From NCBI GenBank assembly GCA_001632425.1, contig KV425551.1, forward strand, positions 334,068 to 398,067: a DNA stretch of 64,000 bases, given 5' to 3'. The notes beneath the pieces were generated by a model. That model did not search any database. It was not told the origin of the DNA and saw only the letters and a list, made by a program, of their open reading frames with translations. The stretch comes from Neolentinus lepideus HHB14362 ss-1. Its lineage: Eukaryota > Basidiomycota > Agaricomycetes > Gloeophyllales > Gloeophyllaceae. Positions 22,326-33,517 of this stretch are shown here, piece by piece; the first letter of the stretch is position 1; every line of letters begins with the position of its first letter. The position numbers were made by a program, and so were the translations under genes.

Positions 22326-24086
22326 CGCGACTAGGGAGCTCGGGAGACGCGTTTCCTTGCGTAAGTCGCAGACGTTCGCTTGACGAGAGTCCGTAGCGCC
22401 ACGGGATGTGCCGGACCTGGCCGAAGAATTCCGGTCGTGACCAACTCAACAAACTGCAATATTGCTCGTAAGGAGACTCGTTTAAATTTGTGGCACTTAC
22501 TACACGCAGAACATTAATGTGCCTATCTGTCATCCGTCATCGTGGTAAGCTACGTCGCTAATTCACGCAGAAGCTGACTCCGTCAAGTTTGTTTTATGTC
22601 CAAAAATGCTTCGCATTATACGATAGGTCAAGTCTTGCATTTGGATAATGTCCTTCCGCCTCGGAGGGGAACAATATGCTATGAGATGACTACAGCTAGC
22701 ATCCTTGTAGTTGGCCTTCCCGCCACGAAATCGAAGAAATCTATAAAGTTTCACGCTAAGGTCCCCTATTCGTCTTCTTGGACGGGCCTGTCGCTTACTC
22801 AAGCTCAACCAAACGGTACCCGTCACACCCACCTCTTCTGCCTCCCGATTAGAGCTGTGCGCTCGGTCCTTACGTCCTATCCAGGACTATATGCGTCTTA
22901 CTCTGTTGTCTGCGACAGACGCTTTGCAGAACTCACTTAGGCATCGCAACTGGAGCTGTCGGTGATCTACATTCCAGCGTACACACTACTAGCTCGACGC
23001 GATATCCCTGTTGTGTCTCGTTATTGTCTAGACTGCTTGTCGATCATTCCATGACGAAGACTGTTTATCTGAAGGTTATACCTCGAGTCTTCACATCTTC
23101 ATCGCTAACGTCTGCTTGACATTGTTCCGCTCTCTCGCGTGGGATGTTCTCTCAGGATCGATTCCTCGCGCCAACACGATCCCCTATCCCTGGTACACGT
23201 TTATTTGAACTGGCTCGGCGACTCTGGCGGCTTCAGTGGCGGTTTAATTACCGCCCGATGTATGATACCTCAAGTACTAGGAATCTGGATGTGGTTCTCA
23301 GTACCCTGTGACGCCATCTTCGAGCGCCGAATTTATGTATTCATGACCTCACTGTGGCTTCTAGCGTGATCAAGGCCAGGCGTTGTGGATGTCAAGTGCC
23401 TTCTACAGCTACTGCTTCATGGCATTCTGAGGGCTGGAATTTTAGCTCCATTTGGCAGCCTTGTGAACGGCGGATTTCATGCGCACCTTGCCTTATCACT
23501 GCCCTTTTCACTTTTGTGAAGGCGACAAACCCTATAGCAAACGTCTCTGCGTCCGTGGGCTGGCCTCATTTTTTTCATCTCCGGGAATGGTTATGCGCCG
23601 TATCTACTGGACTTCGCGATGCACTTTCCGAGTTCAAACGTGCTCGATTGGATACGGCTAGTCTCCTTCGGTCAGGTACTGCCAACTTGGATCACGCAAT
23701 TGCGGACACTAAGGCTTCGTAGACTCTGCCGCGAGTTTGAATTTGCTCCGTGAATGCTTACGAGTAGATACCGCGATTATATTTTCAAATCGTAGCTTTC
23801 TTGTCATATAATCGACCAGCTGTATGTCAGAACTACTCTGCAGCATTGGAGTACACGACTCTCAGATAACTACCAATAGTCACTTGTATAAGATACATGC
23901 ATTCCAAAGCCTACGCCACTACGACGTCGGCACCCGCAGAAAGTCTGACGGAGAGCGCCGGCAATTTTATGATCCGCCGAGACCTAGTTGGGAAATCGCG
24001 CACTTGCTCTAACTCTGACCTTGACCTTGGGACCGCCTAGGAGGTATATTCTCTGCTCTGTTTCAGCTTATCGCGAACGTGGCATC
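22326..24086. other. Unassigned 1.8-kb spacer with scattered open frames
   Basis: The left 250 bp is the ACP promoter and leader. From about 23143 to 23720 there is an unusually open stretch on the plus strand. One frame runs from ATG 23143 (MFSQDRFLAPTRSPIPG) and is broken once by a stop near 23310. Other frames nearby read plausibly (FAMHFPSSNVLDWIRL at about 23620). I cannot link them by splice sites or assign a family, so no gene is called; a decayed or lineage-specific gene is possible. Confidence 0.35.
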
Positions 24087-25144
24087 ATGAAACATGGCGT
24101 AGCTTTCCGAAAGTTCTCGAGAACTTCGTCACATCGAATGCTCATGCTTCGGTAAGGACTTTACTATGTCTTCCAAAGATGAATATACCTGATATTTTAC
24201 GCCAGTAACTTGGTCACTTCATTACTGGAACATGAGCAGATTAAGACCACTCTTCCCAAAGCGAGAGACACGGCGAGGCTGGCGGAGAAGGTTCGTCTCT
24301 TCCAATTCCAATGCTCGACAGAGCACGATTTATGACTGGTTGGCGAAGATAATTACATTAGGAAAGAAAGGAACCGTGCCCGCCTACCGTCAGGCGCAAG
24401 GCTTCGTGCTCAACCAAACTCTTCTTCCAAAACTGTTTGGCGACCTCTCTCGTCGATACGCCAAGCGACTGGGTGGTTACACTCGCATTCACAAATACGG
24501 CAACCGGCCAGGTGACAATGCGCCGGTGGCAATCCTGGAACTGGTCGACAATCCCCGCGATTTGAAGTTCGAGCTAGCAGCGAGATCCATCGGTTATGAA
24601 CTACTGTCCAAAGAGGTGCAGACGCAGTCACATCAGCACTTACTCGAGTCCGGATTGCCCAGCGCGGAAGAAACTGTCGAGAAGGAGCTACTTTTGGGCC
24701 CGGATGCTAGAGGCAGCCTCCGACCTTACACCCGTATAAATGTGCAGAAAGTTTTGAAATATCGAGATGAAGAGGCGAAGAAGGAGTTCATACGCAAGGC
24801 GGATGATCATGTCGTATGTATGCCCTTACTGAACTTCCACGCACTGTTCTGACTCGAGGGTCCACCAGCAAACACTTATGTCCGATCCAAACTCTCTACG
24901 AGGCGAAGTACAAGTACCGTCGGCTGACGGTAAGAAAGAAATCGCGACTTTCGGACGTTTGGACAAGGCAGGCAAGACACTTCCTGGAATGGTACGGGGT
25001 GCTATGCGCTTAGCAAAGGGTGCATTGGCCAAGCCACACTGGAATTCGCAGCCGTGGAGGCAGCGACAAAAGTTAGGCATTGACCGCAGTCTTGTGGACC
25101 TGCGCTCTACATTGTCAAGCTCTGCAGCCCAGGCAGACGCCTGA
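24087..25144 (+). CDS. MRPL8: Mitochondrial ribosomal protein bL17m
   Basis: Large-subunit mitoribosomal protein of the bacterial L17 family. It starts [20 protein letters not shown], closely following the L17 signature, then (after an intron) [20 protein letters not shown] and [10 protein letters not shown]. The second intron leads to [20 protein letters not shown], then [19 protein letters not shown] and [15 protein letters not shown]. The L17 core ends by about residue 140. The rest (about 155 residues, including DAEEAKKEF-like and [13 protein letters not shown] segments) is a fungal mitochondrial C-terminal extension. Four exons; the last begins at about 24870 after a donor GTATGT. Start 24087 is fixed because the L17 signature begins at the ATG itself. 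Total about 300 residues. Confidence 0.93.
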
Positions 25145-25178
25145 TTCTTTTGCTGTTAATTTTGTACATGCTCTTCAT

Positions 25179-26349
25179 TCAGAACTGGCTTGCAGCTTCC
25201 AAATCGTCCGCGTTCAACCAATCTGCACCGTCATTCAACAACTCCTGCCACACGTCATTCCTTGCTTGAATCGGCCATCCCGGAGTATCCCAGAACCTTG
25301 CTTTTATGCCAAGTGAGTGAGCGTCGTTAATAAACTTCGTAACATTTGCCCGCTGAGCATCACTGATACCGCCGATACCAGTCCAGCCGACTGCAGTTTC
25401 GTAATCGGTACTGGCCAATGGTGATAAGTTAACGTCAAAGGTCGTGTTGAGCGAAGGATCCGTGAGTTGTGTCAACGGTGCATCATAGAAATAGTCTCTG
25501 GGTTCCAAGGCCTTGATTGGCTCGAGTGGTGAGTTTCCAGTGCCCACAACAGTAACGGCGGATGTGGTGAGGATCCCGTTGGCATACGTCGTGAGGTACC
25601 CCTCAGACCGCAACGGCTCGAGCGCTTTGAGGACGAAGGGCAAGGTCCTGTTGAAAGGTAATAAGCACGGTGAACAGCAAGCTGATCATCAAGCTGACGT
25701 ACGCGGCACCGTCTGTCTTGATGTCCACTAACAGCTGGAGGGGTGTGCCCGAGGACGTGTCCCAGACGCCGCTGTGAGGACTCATCAAACGCTTGCACAC
25801 CATGAGCTGAGAGACCGCCAGGGCTCACTTGGGCGTTGTTTGATTTGTGGTGAATGCATTTCGGGGATTCTGTCCTGCCAGAATTGCGAGGAGGGGCTGA
25901 ACATACAGCGACGCGAAGGTGCGATTCGGAGTCAGCGCAGCAGGCTCGTGACCAACCTGATCGCGGGCCAAGTACATGATTCGCGGTGGCTCCTCGAACG
26001 ACAGTGCGCAGGTACTTACGAAGAGTGTGCCGTTGTCCAACCAAACGTCAGCTTCGACACTTCCGACTCCGTAACTGAGGGCTGTCAATAGCGGTACATC
26101 CCTCCAGTCTATGTGTCACACCATATTCAGCACGAGGTCACTCGGGTGCGTCAGAACGATACACTTACAATCGTTGTGCGAATGGATAGACTTCGGGACT
26201 ATGTTCTGCGTGAATTGGGTGGGATATCGAAGCAGCGACGAATTGCTGGATTCGAGGAAAACGATCTGGTCGTCCACTGTCGCCTTCGCCTCACCGTATA
26301 CGATGGCCAAGGCCAGGATAGCTGTCTTTAAAACGGTACTGAGCACCAT
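25179..26349 (-). CDS. Secreted Aim6-like PLC-type phosphodiesterase
   Basis: TIM-barrel protein of the PLC-like phosphodiesterase superfamily, resembling yeast altered-inheritance-of-mitochondria protein 6. The first 23 residues (MVLSTVLKTAILALAIVYG and EAKA) look like a cleavable signal peptide. The first active-site region reads PKSIHSHND-YWRDVPLL, with the junction at an intron around 26100-26170; the second reads GVGSVEADVWLDNGTLFVG, with Glu and Asp metal ligands; the third is LLVDIKTDG, with the lysine/aspartate. The C-terminal half has GWTGIGGISDAQRANVTKF, then ARFWDTPGWPIQARNDVWQE and a terminal DGADWLNADDLEAASQF, the typical barrel-closing element. Several N-x-T/S sites fit secretion. 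Substrate unknown. Interior splice sites between 25640 and 25830 are less certain. Confidence 0.82.
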
Positions 26350-26713
26350 GTTCTGATGCGAGATGCCGACCCACCTAGGTAGTCAGAGTAGGGACGATTG
26401 AGCATTATTTATACTCATGAGAGATCGATCCCGTGCAACGACCTAGACGTCCCTTCACCCAGTGATGAGGATCATTGACGCACGTTGATGAAGGAAGTCT
26501 GATGGTAAGTATATACGCCATACAGTAACGCACCCAGGAGACCACGTTTAGGCAGCCGTACCATACAGAAGCAGTAATCAGGCACTGGCCAGAGTGGCTT
26601 CTGGGCAGCATGAACGGAAATGGTGCGAATCATTCCACATCAGGCGTATAGAAACAGGATGCGTCTATGATGATACAACTACATTTTGGCTATACTTCAT
26701 CTCCAGACACCGT
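26350..26713. other. Spacer upstream of Aim6-like gene
   Basis: About 360 bp that should contain the Aim6-like promoter on the left and the 3' region of the dehydrogenase on the right. A TATTTATA-like sequence occurs at about 26405-26412, roughly 60 bp upstream of the minus-strand start, in a sensible TATA position. No gene seen. Confidence 0.45.
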
Positions 26714-28303
26714 TTACTGAGCCCACTGCTCGACACGCGTCGTCTTTGGGCAACCCGGCGAAGGTGGATTCGAGAACTGGGTCTCCACGAAGACCTTCTC
26801 GACACCGTTCTTACGCTGGTCAAACGCGACATAGAGCTTGTCCATGTCGTCAATGGGCACACGGTGCGTGATCATGCTATTAGCGATTACGTCAATACAC
26901 CTACCATCCCGACAGGAAGGCGAAGCCACTCACAAGGTAGGATCAAACTTGCCGGGAATAATCCAATTGTTCAAGATCTCCTCCCACCACTTGTGAACGG
27001 GTGCTTGACCGTTACCAATGAACCGGACACCCTTCTCCATGAGTGCACCGATGTTGAAGCCGTTAGTATAGCCCGCGTACGCAGCGATGATGCCGCAGCG
27101 ACCCATCTTCTTGACCGACATGATCATTTCGTTGTGGATCTCCGAGACGTCGGTCTCGAGCATGAGGGTCTTCTGGACCTTGTGAAGCAAGGTCTTGGGG
27201 TCATGGAAGGAGCCTGTACCATTGTAGTCTCAGCAAGTGTCAATAGAGTATGAGCGAGAAGTGTGATGTACCGGCATCGATGGCGACGTCAAGACCACCC
27301 GGAGCAATCTCCTGCAGTCTCTTGACGACGTCCTTGTGCTCAGTGAAGTCGAGGGTCTCGATATCAGACTTCTCGCGAGCGAACGCAAGACGCTCGGGAA
27401 CCTTGTCAATACCGATGACACGCGAAGCACCCATGGCCTTAGCCCAGCGAGCCACACACTGTCCGATAGGCCCGAGACCCCAAATGCCGACAACGTCGCC
27501 TTTCTTGACGCCCGTGTCGACAACGGCATGGTAGCTAGTGGGGAGGACATCAGAGAGGTAGATCACCTGCTCGTCGCTGACACCTTCGGGGATTGGGAGG
27601 AGGTTGACCTCGCCGAAGGGTACACGGACATACTCCGCTTGGCCGCCAGGGAAGCCACCAGTGAGGTGAGAGTAGCCGAAGAAACCGGCGTCTCGATGGC
27701 CGTACATGTAGTTCATGAGACTGCAATTAAACGTTAGACGGGTGTGCAGACTGGGCCAGTGAGAGGCTTTACGAGGAGTTGTTGGTCCGATCGCAGAAAG
27801 ACGAGAGTTTCTGCTTGCAGTATTCGCATTTACCGCAAGCGATTTGGAAAGAAGCGACAACCCGTTGGCCAGGCTTCAGGTCCTTGACATTGGGACCGAT
27901 CCGGTCAACGACACCCATGAACTTGCGAGACGTTAGCATGTTTGACTTGATCGGAACATGGCCTACAGCGACACACCTCGTGGCCCAAGATGTCACCCTT
28001 CTGGAGTGTCATGATCTCTCCATGATACAAATGTAAATCCGATCCACAGATGGTAGTACCGGTGACTTTCACGACAATGTCATCGGGCTCGGTGATGTCT
28101 GGAATGGGCGCTTCGACGAGACGCACGTCTTTAGGCCCAAACCAGGCAAGGGCCTTCATCTTTGAGCCATCTTCTCGATGCTTGTACTCGGGTGTTGTGG
28201 CGGTCGGAACAGTGCCGAGGTGCTAAGGGAGGATCAGCGGTGGACGCTGAAACAAGAAGTGCGGTGAACACACCTCCTGGAACTTGTTGGCAGCTGCTTG
28301 CAT
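26714..28303 (-). CDS. Zinc-dependent formaldehyde/alcohol dehydrogenase
   Basis: Medium-chain, NAD-dependent zinc dehydrogenase of the glutathione-independent formaldehyde dehydrogenase type. After a short first exon (MQAAANKFQE) and an intron at about 28212-28273, the core starts MKALAWFGPKDVRLVEAPIP. The catalytic zinc site is TTICGSDLHLYHG with GDILGHE; the structural zinc loop is ACGKCEYCKQKLSSFCDR, four cysteines in the usual spacing. The Rossmann fold shows GVKKGDVVGIWGLGPIGQCV followed by MGASRVIGIDKVPERL, whose aspartate suggests NAD over NADP. A further conserved block is GRCGIIAAYAGYTNGFNIG, and the C-terminus ends FVETQFSNPPSPGCPK and WAQ. No signal peptide, so cytosolic. A role in formaldehyde or C1 detoxification is inferred from the family. 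All zinc ligands are present. Confidence 0.9.
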
Positions 28304-31300
28304 GTTGTCCAACGAAAAGGTAAATCTGGGACGCCATGACAGGACACGAGAGCTTAAATCTGTTTCTGAGGTGGGGAGAGCGTGCGTAGTGAAGTTGGAG
28401 CATGACGTTTAGAAGCGTTGCATTAACGCGCCGGTGACGCAACGCGACATAAGTCACGTGCTGTGGCTCGCGCACATGCTCAGCCACACACGGCGCCATC
28501 GCACCTTTAGCCACAAGCCACAGCAGATCCACGTAGGCCTCTGTTTACAGCCCAATCCAGATCCCAGTGCATCTTGCAGCATCATCCATTACCCCTGTGC
28601 TGTCTACCGCTTCCTTCGTTTCATATCTATGACACATTGACACACATCTTGCGATGCCAGAATATTGTGGCCGTGATACTGTTGCGTTGCGCGGCGACAA
28701 CTCTCGCAATTATTCATGTCATCGATGACAGCTTAGAATCTGCGACCCTCCAGACCCAGGAGTCTAGTGGTGCTTCCCATGCACACGCTAATACAAGGGC
28801 CAGATCTCTCTCTTCGCCGCCACTTCAATAGAACTGCTTCCCTGAAGTTCATGACCTTGGCAGCGGCCCTCTATCATGACGTGGGAGGAACCTCAACTTC
28901 GTGGATTCGCAAGTTCACTTAAGGCCCATATTGCCCGTGCGTGAAGAAAGTCACACTGATAAATTGCGCCCCTTCGCTGCACGTGTGGCAGACCGCAGAA
29001 GTATTATTCCGGAGTATAATTTGATTAATCCAGGTCAGCACTGCGCCTGGTCTCTTGTCAGCAGTGCCACGGAGCCCTGCGAAACATGTCTGACATTTTG
29101 TCTTGTAGGCCATGTCGCCGTGAAGTACCATGTGGACCTACAATATCAATTCATCATCGGCAGCGAGGCCTAAAGCTTGAGGAGTAGAACGAGCGATTTA
29201 GCCGACGGGGCAAAAAAAAACCCGCACAGTCAAAGATGCAATGAAGCTGGTACGGCAATGCACGTACTGGGCAGTACAATCGATCAGGTTCTGCATCCGG
29301 GCCGAACGATTTTATAGCGGGTTGCAGACACGAGAGTGAGACAGCTTGCCACTGTTGAGCGTTCAACATTGATGTCCTAGATGCGCAGCTGACAGTATCA
29401 TACGCCAGGATAAAACTTCCACCCCCCCTGAACATCTCGGAGTCGCAAGCCGTGCGCGAGGCGATGGGTGTTTGTGACTTTGGCGACCAACATCGCGCCC
29501 GACGAACAAACTCCAATGCTCGTCGACAAGAGCCTTCGCAGCGGTGGATGTCATAGTTTACTGATATTAGATATCTCATTTGACAGCAGTTCCGGTCATC
29601 AAAATGCAGAGATCGGACCTGGTGAAGGTCTAATCGTGTGGATGGCAGCATGGCATCATACAAGCTGTTCCTGGCAAAGTATTAGCTGATTTAATGAAGC
29701 GGAACACAGCAGCTCGCAGCATCCAGGGTCATTAGAGGCGAGTACCAAGTCTCGATGACTCTGGAAAAATGTGTCAGGTACATCGATAACCGGCCCAACT
29801 ATTGTTTGTCAGCTACCTCATTATTACCATTCAAACTACTCAGCATACCGAGCATACTATGATCACTGAGCATCTTGGGATAATGAATGACTCGAGCCCG
29901 ACCGAATAGCGCAATGACTGCCAGTCGACACGTCATATCGTAGCCGTCGTCTTGGAGATCGATGCAGCGCTAGTCTCTCGCAGCGACTGTGGAACTCTGC
30001 GAAGTTGCTTAAAATAACGTATGATCGAAGGGAAGGCGAGGACTGCAAAAGAAAACCATCCCAGACTCGCTGAGTAACAGGGTTTTCTCCAGGGTTGCGA
30101 GAGATGGTACTGCTACAACTGGACACCACACGCACGAGTTTCAACTCCATCCCATGAAGATCGGTAGTTAACTTGGTGAGGCCACATTTGCCGAGTCCAA
30201 GTCGGAGAGTCAGAGATCTAACGTACAATGTCCATACCAAATCTTCAAGATTCTCCAAACGGGTCAGAAAGACACATGGCAGAAGACGCTCGGCCCTAGT
30301 TCTCAACCGAGCGATTCCGACATCTGCTCGACGCGCTGCAGGAAAACGCCTTCTTAATCCGAGAGCGGCAAGGAGCGCCCAGGAATGCGCAAAGCGGAGG
30401 AGAACTGAGCGCACGCACGCGAGTCCTAGTCGGGCCTCTATTCTGGCCGCGTTTGGGAGACGGGGGCTCCTTCTTGAGAGGAAGCAAAATGGAGCACAGC
30501 CTCCTCGTGGCCAGGCACCCGGCGGCAGTTTGCGAGTTCGTTGTGAACCTCGACGTGATAGAGCGCGCTCACGAGGTCGAGATTGCATCAAACATAGCAC
30601 TGGCCGACCACAGCCGCAGCCTTGAGTCATGATGAGTCTAACGCAAGGTGCATAAAAACTTGCGAAATACGCAGAAATTCGGGAGCAGGGCGGAGGCAAC
30701 GACATGCAGGGTAACTACAGGCAACAAGGGCACCAGGTTGCAAGCAAAGTGTGGAATTGCGGTTGTCGGGACTGTCACGAACAGCAATAAATCAGTCACG
30801 TGATGGGACACGGTGTGTCGTGTTGCCTGATTGGGATATAACATATCACTTTGTTCCCGTTGAGGGCGGATGAAAGCTAAGAGACGTTCCAAGTCCATCT
30901 GCCGTCCTTGCCTGTGGAACAGATCAAACAGTTCGCAGGGATAGTCGCGGCAGGATGATCTCCCACCGCCTCCATGGTACCGAACGTCTGTGCTGACTAC
31001 CCCGACATGGTTAGTGTCCATCTTGGGACCTTTTGATCATTAGTGAATCGGGTTAACGTCCCCGTCTCTCTTTTCCGCAGATCTCGTCAATTTCATAGAA
31101 TGGTCACACTTGGGCACTGCATTCCCGCTCTCTGCTGTTTCAGCACGGAGATTTGGCTGCGACCTATGGGGCTATCCGAAACTTGCGACGTCCTGGAAAC
31201 AATATCCTACTGCCACAGATTCGCCACTCGTGCGGAATCTGTGCCGGTGAGTCACTGTCCTGCCAGTCCACTAGCTATACTTATAAGAGTAAGTCATTGC

Positions 31301-31342
31301 TCTCCTATCAACATCATCCAATCCTCTCATCTCTTCTTCCTC
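28304..31342. other. Gene-poor 3-kb region
   Basis: No protein that I recognise and no convincing exon chain. The first 150 bp is the dehydrogenase promoter. Between 29863 and 30705 the minus strand is open for 280 codons and the plus strand for 150 codons (30173-30625) at the same place. The GC-rich composition and the Arg/Pro/Ser-heavy translations on both strands suggest stop-poor DNA rather than a gene. A run of nine A followed by CCC lies at about 29213. The right end must hold the promoter of the adenylating enzyme. Confidence 0.45.
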
Positions 31343-33226
31343 ATGTCTCCCTATAGATCACACCTAAGTATTCTTGAGACCAGCGCCTCCATCTACGCAT
31401 CTTCCCCAGCATTCAGAATCCCTGTGATCGACTCAACGGGAGCTGTATCGCAATGGACGTCCATCACATACCTCCAGTTCCTTCGAGACCTTGAGAGGTT
31501 TGCCGGATATTGGAGGAGTGTCCTACGAAGTAGTGGCATCCCACCAAAATCGGTCGTCGGTTTATGGTAAATTCACGGATTAGCTTTCATTAAAGCATAC
31601 GCTAATAGCATATTTAGGCTAGGCGGGATGACATATACTGACGTCCTCCATATTTACGGCCTTGCTCGTGCGGGTTATATCCCGCAATTGTTTAGTTTAC
31701 GGCTCCCCAACCCGGACGTAGTCTTCGAGCTACTCCACAAAGGGCACGCCAAGGCCCTGATCTACGACGCATCCTTTGCGTCCACTTTATCCGATAACTC
31801 GATCCCCACATTCGTCGCCGCCGCAGAGAGTCAAATCCCGGCTAGCGCTGAGCCCCTCCCGGAACTATCACAACCATCAAGCGGCAATGACCTCGCCTTC
31901 ATCTTCCACACCAGTGGATCGACGTCTGGAAGTCCGAAATTGGTTCCTTGCACTTATATTTGGCTAAACACCATTATTGAGAAGGCCCGTCAAGTCAGCC
32001 AGCCCGCAAATCCCAGTAGGCAAGACGTGTCGACATGGATGTAAGTGATCCCACACTATAATCGTCCGGTGAGGAACTAATATCTGTATTTAGGGGCAGC
32101 ATGTGCCATATCGGGCAGACGTTCAGTAAGCACTCATCTGCAGATCAAGCTATGGCTCGATGCTAATCCCCCACACAGTGCTCATCGGATCTCTTCAACA
32201 TGGTTCATGTACGATCCAACCCACTAAGATCAGTTTCTCCTCTGAAGAACTCGTGGATATGGTTCTCCGGTGCAACCTGAACCGACTGCACCAGTTCGCC
32301 ACCTTCCTTGGCATCCACCTCCGCAATTCTCGTCTCAACCCCAAGTTGGTGGCCATCTTGCGCAGTATGGATCAGGTGGTGTACAGCGGTCTACCGTTAC
32401 CCCGAGAAGAAGAGGATTGGGCTCTCAATAGCGGTCTGCGACTAGCAGTAAGCCTATATCTGTACTGTGCTGCGGATGATTTTTCTAACCCTTCATTGCT
32501 ATAGAATCTCTTCGGTAACACGGAGTGTGGCGCCATGCTCCTATCAGTTGGTGGCACTGGACCTTTCCGGCACAGTCTTCGTCCCTTAGAAGGCGTATCT
32601 TATGGATTCCTGCCCATTGCCCCCAAGTCGCAAAATGAGGCGGGCCACCAGTCTGTCAACACCAATCTGCTAGAATTAGTTATTCTCAGGGACTCCGGTG
32701 ACTGCCCAGACGTGTCTTTAAGACACGCCGACGGCCATTTTCACACCGGTGACCTGTTCCTGGAAGTCCAGCCAGGTTGCTACGTGTCCCGAGGGCGCGA
32801 TGACGACTGGATCAAGAGCGAGAATAGCCTGCGATGTGATACGAAGTAAGTTGTGTCGCTTGGCCTGTATCGGCGACTGATCATTCAATGAATTACAGGG
32901 CTATCGAGGACAACGTACGCGCTATGTGTGGAGGCCTGATCTCCGAATGTATTGTTGTCGGGAACGGGCGACCGTCTCCTGCTCTTTTCATCGAGCCTGC
33001 TTCGATCGATATGGATCACACAAAACTCAAGAAAGAGATCCTCCGCAAGACAAGACAGTTCCACGCCCGCCGCTATCTCCACGAGCGCATCACATCGCCA
33101 AGTTTCATCATCATCGTGCCGTCCAACACGCTGCCGCGTACCGCCACCAAAGGTAATATCCGACGGAGGGCAGTGGAGGAACAATTCAAGACGCATCTGG
33201 ACAAGTTATACGCTGCCACCGCATAA
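31343..33226 (+). CDS. Stand-alone adenylate-forming (AMP-binding) enzyme
   Basis: ANL-superfamily enzyme that should activate a carboxylic acid as an acyl- or aminoacyl-adenylate. Exons read MSPYRSHLSILETSASIYAS, then SVVGLW-LGGMTYTDVLHIYG across an intron, with LVPCTYIW after the core A3 loop FIFHTSGSTSGSPK. The A5 motif is NLFGNTECGAML, A7 is HFHTGDLFLEV, A8 is RGRDDDWIKSENS and the C-terminal catalytic lysine motif is LPRTATKGNIRRRAV. These motifs match the A domain of fungal NRPS-like reductases. It ends 25 residues after the A10 motif, and no carrier or reductase domain follows before the XRCC2 gene converges on it. So it is a free-standing A domain of about 550 residues, not a truncated NRPS with a visible remnant. 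Substrate unknown. A start at 31343 is preferred because upstream in-frame codons lack similarity. Confidence 0.85.
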
Positions 33227-33517
33227 GTTAACCGCTATCTAATGCTCTGCTTGGACCACTTGCATCGCACCTTGTAGCTCTAGTCATAACACTCCAGGAC
33301 CATCATCCTACATTATTCCTCATCTAATCCCTGCACTTGTATCACTAGAAACAGCTCATCATTACTCTATAAATTATTAGTTAGTATAGTCTAGTAACGG
33401 CACATTGATAATGGTTGCATACGGATAGATTATATTCAGCGTATTGTAGCTGCAATTCACAATAATCACTTTTTCAATGTATCGCAGACACGGTCCGACA
33501 ATACAAGCCACAGCAAT

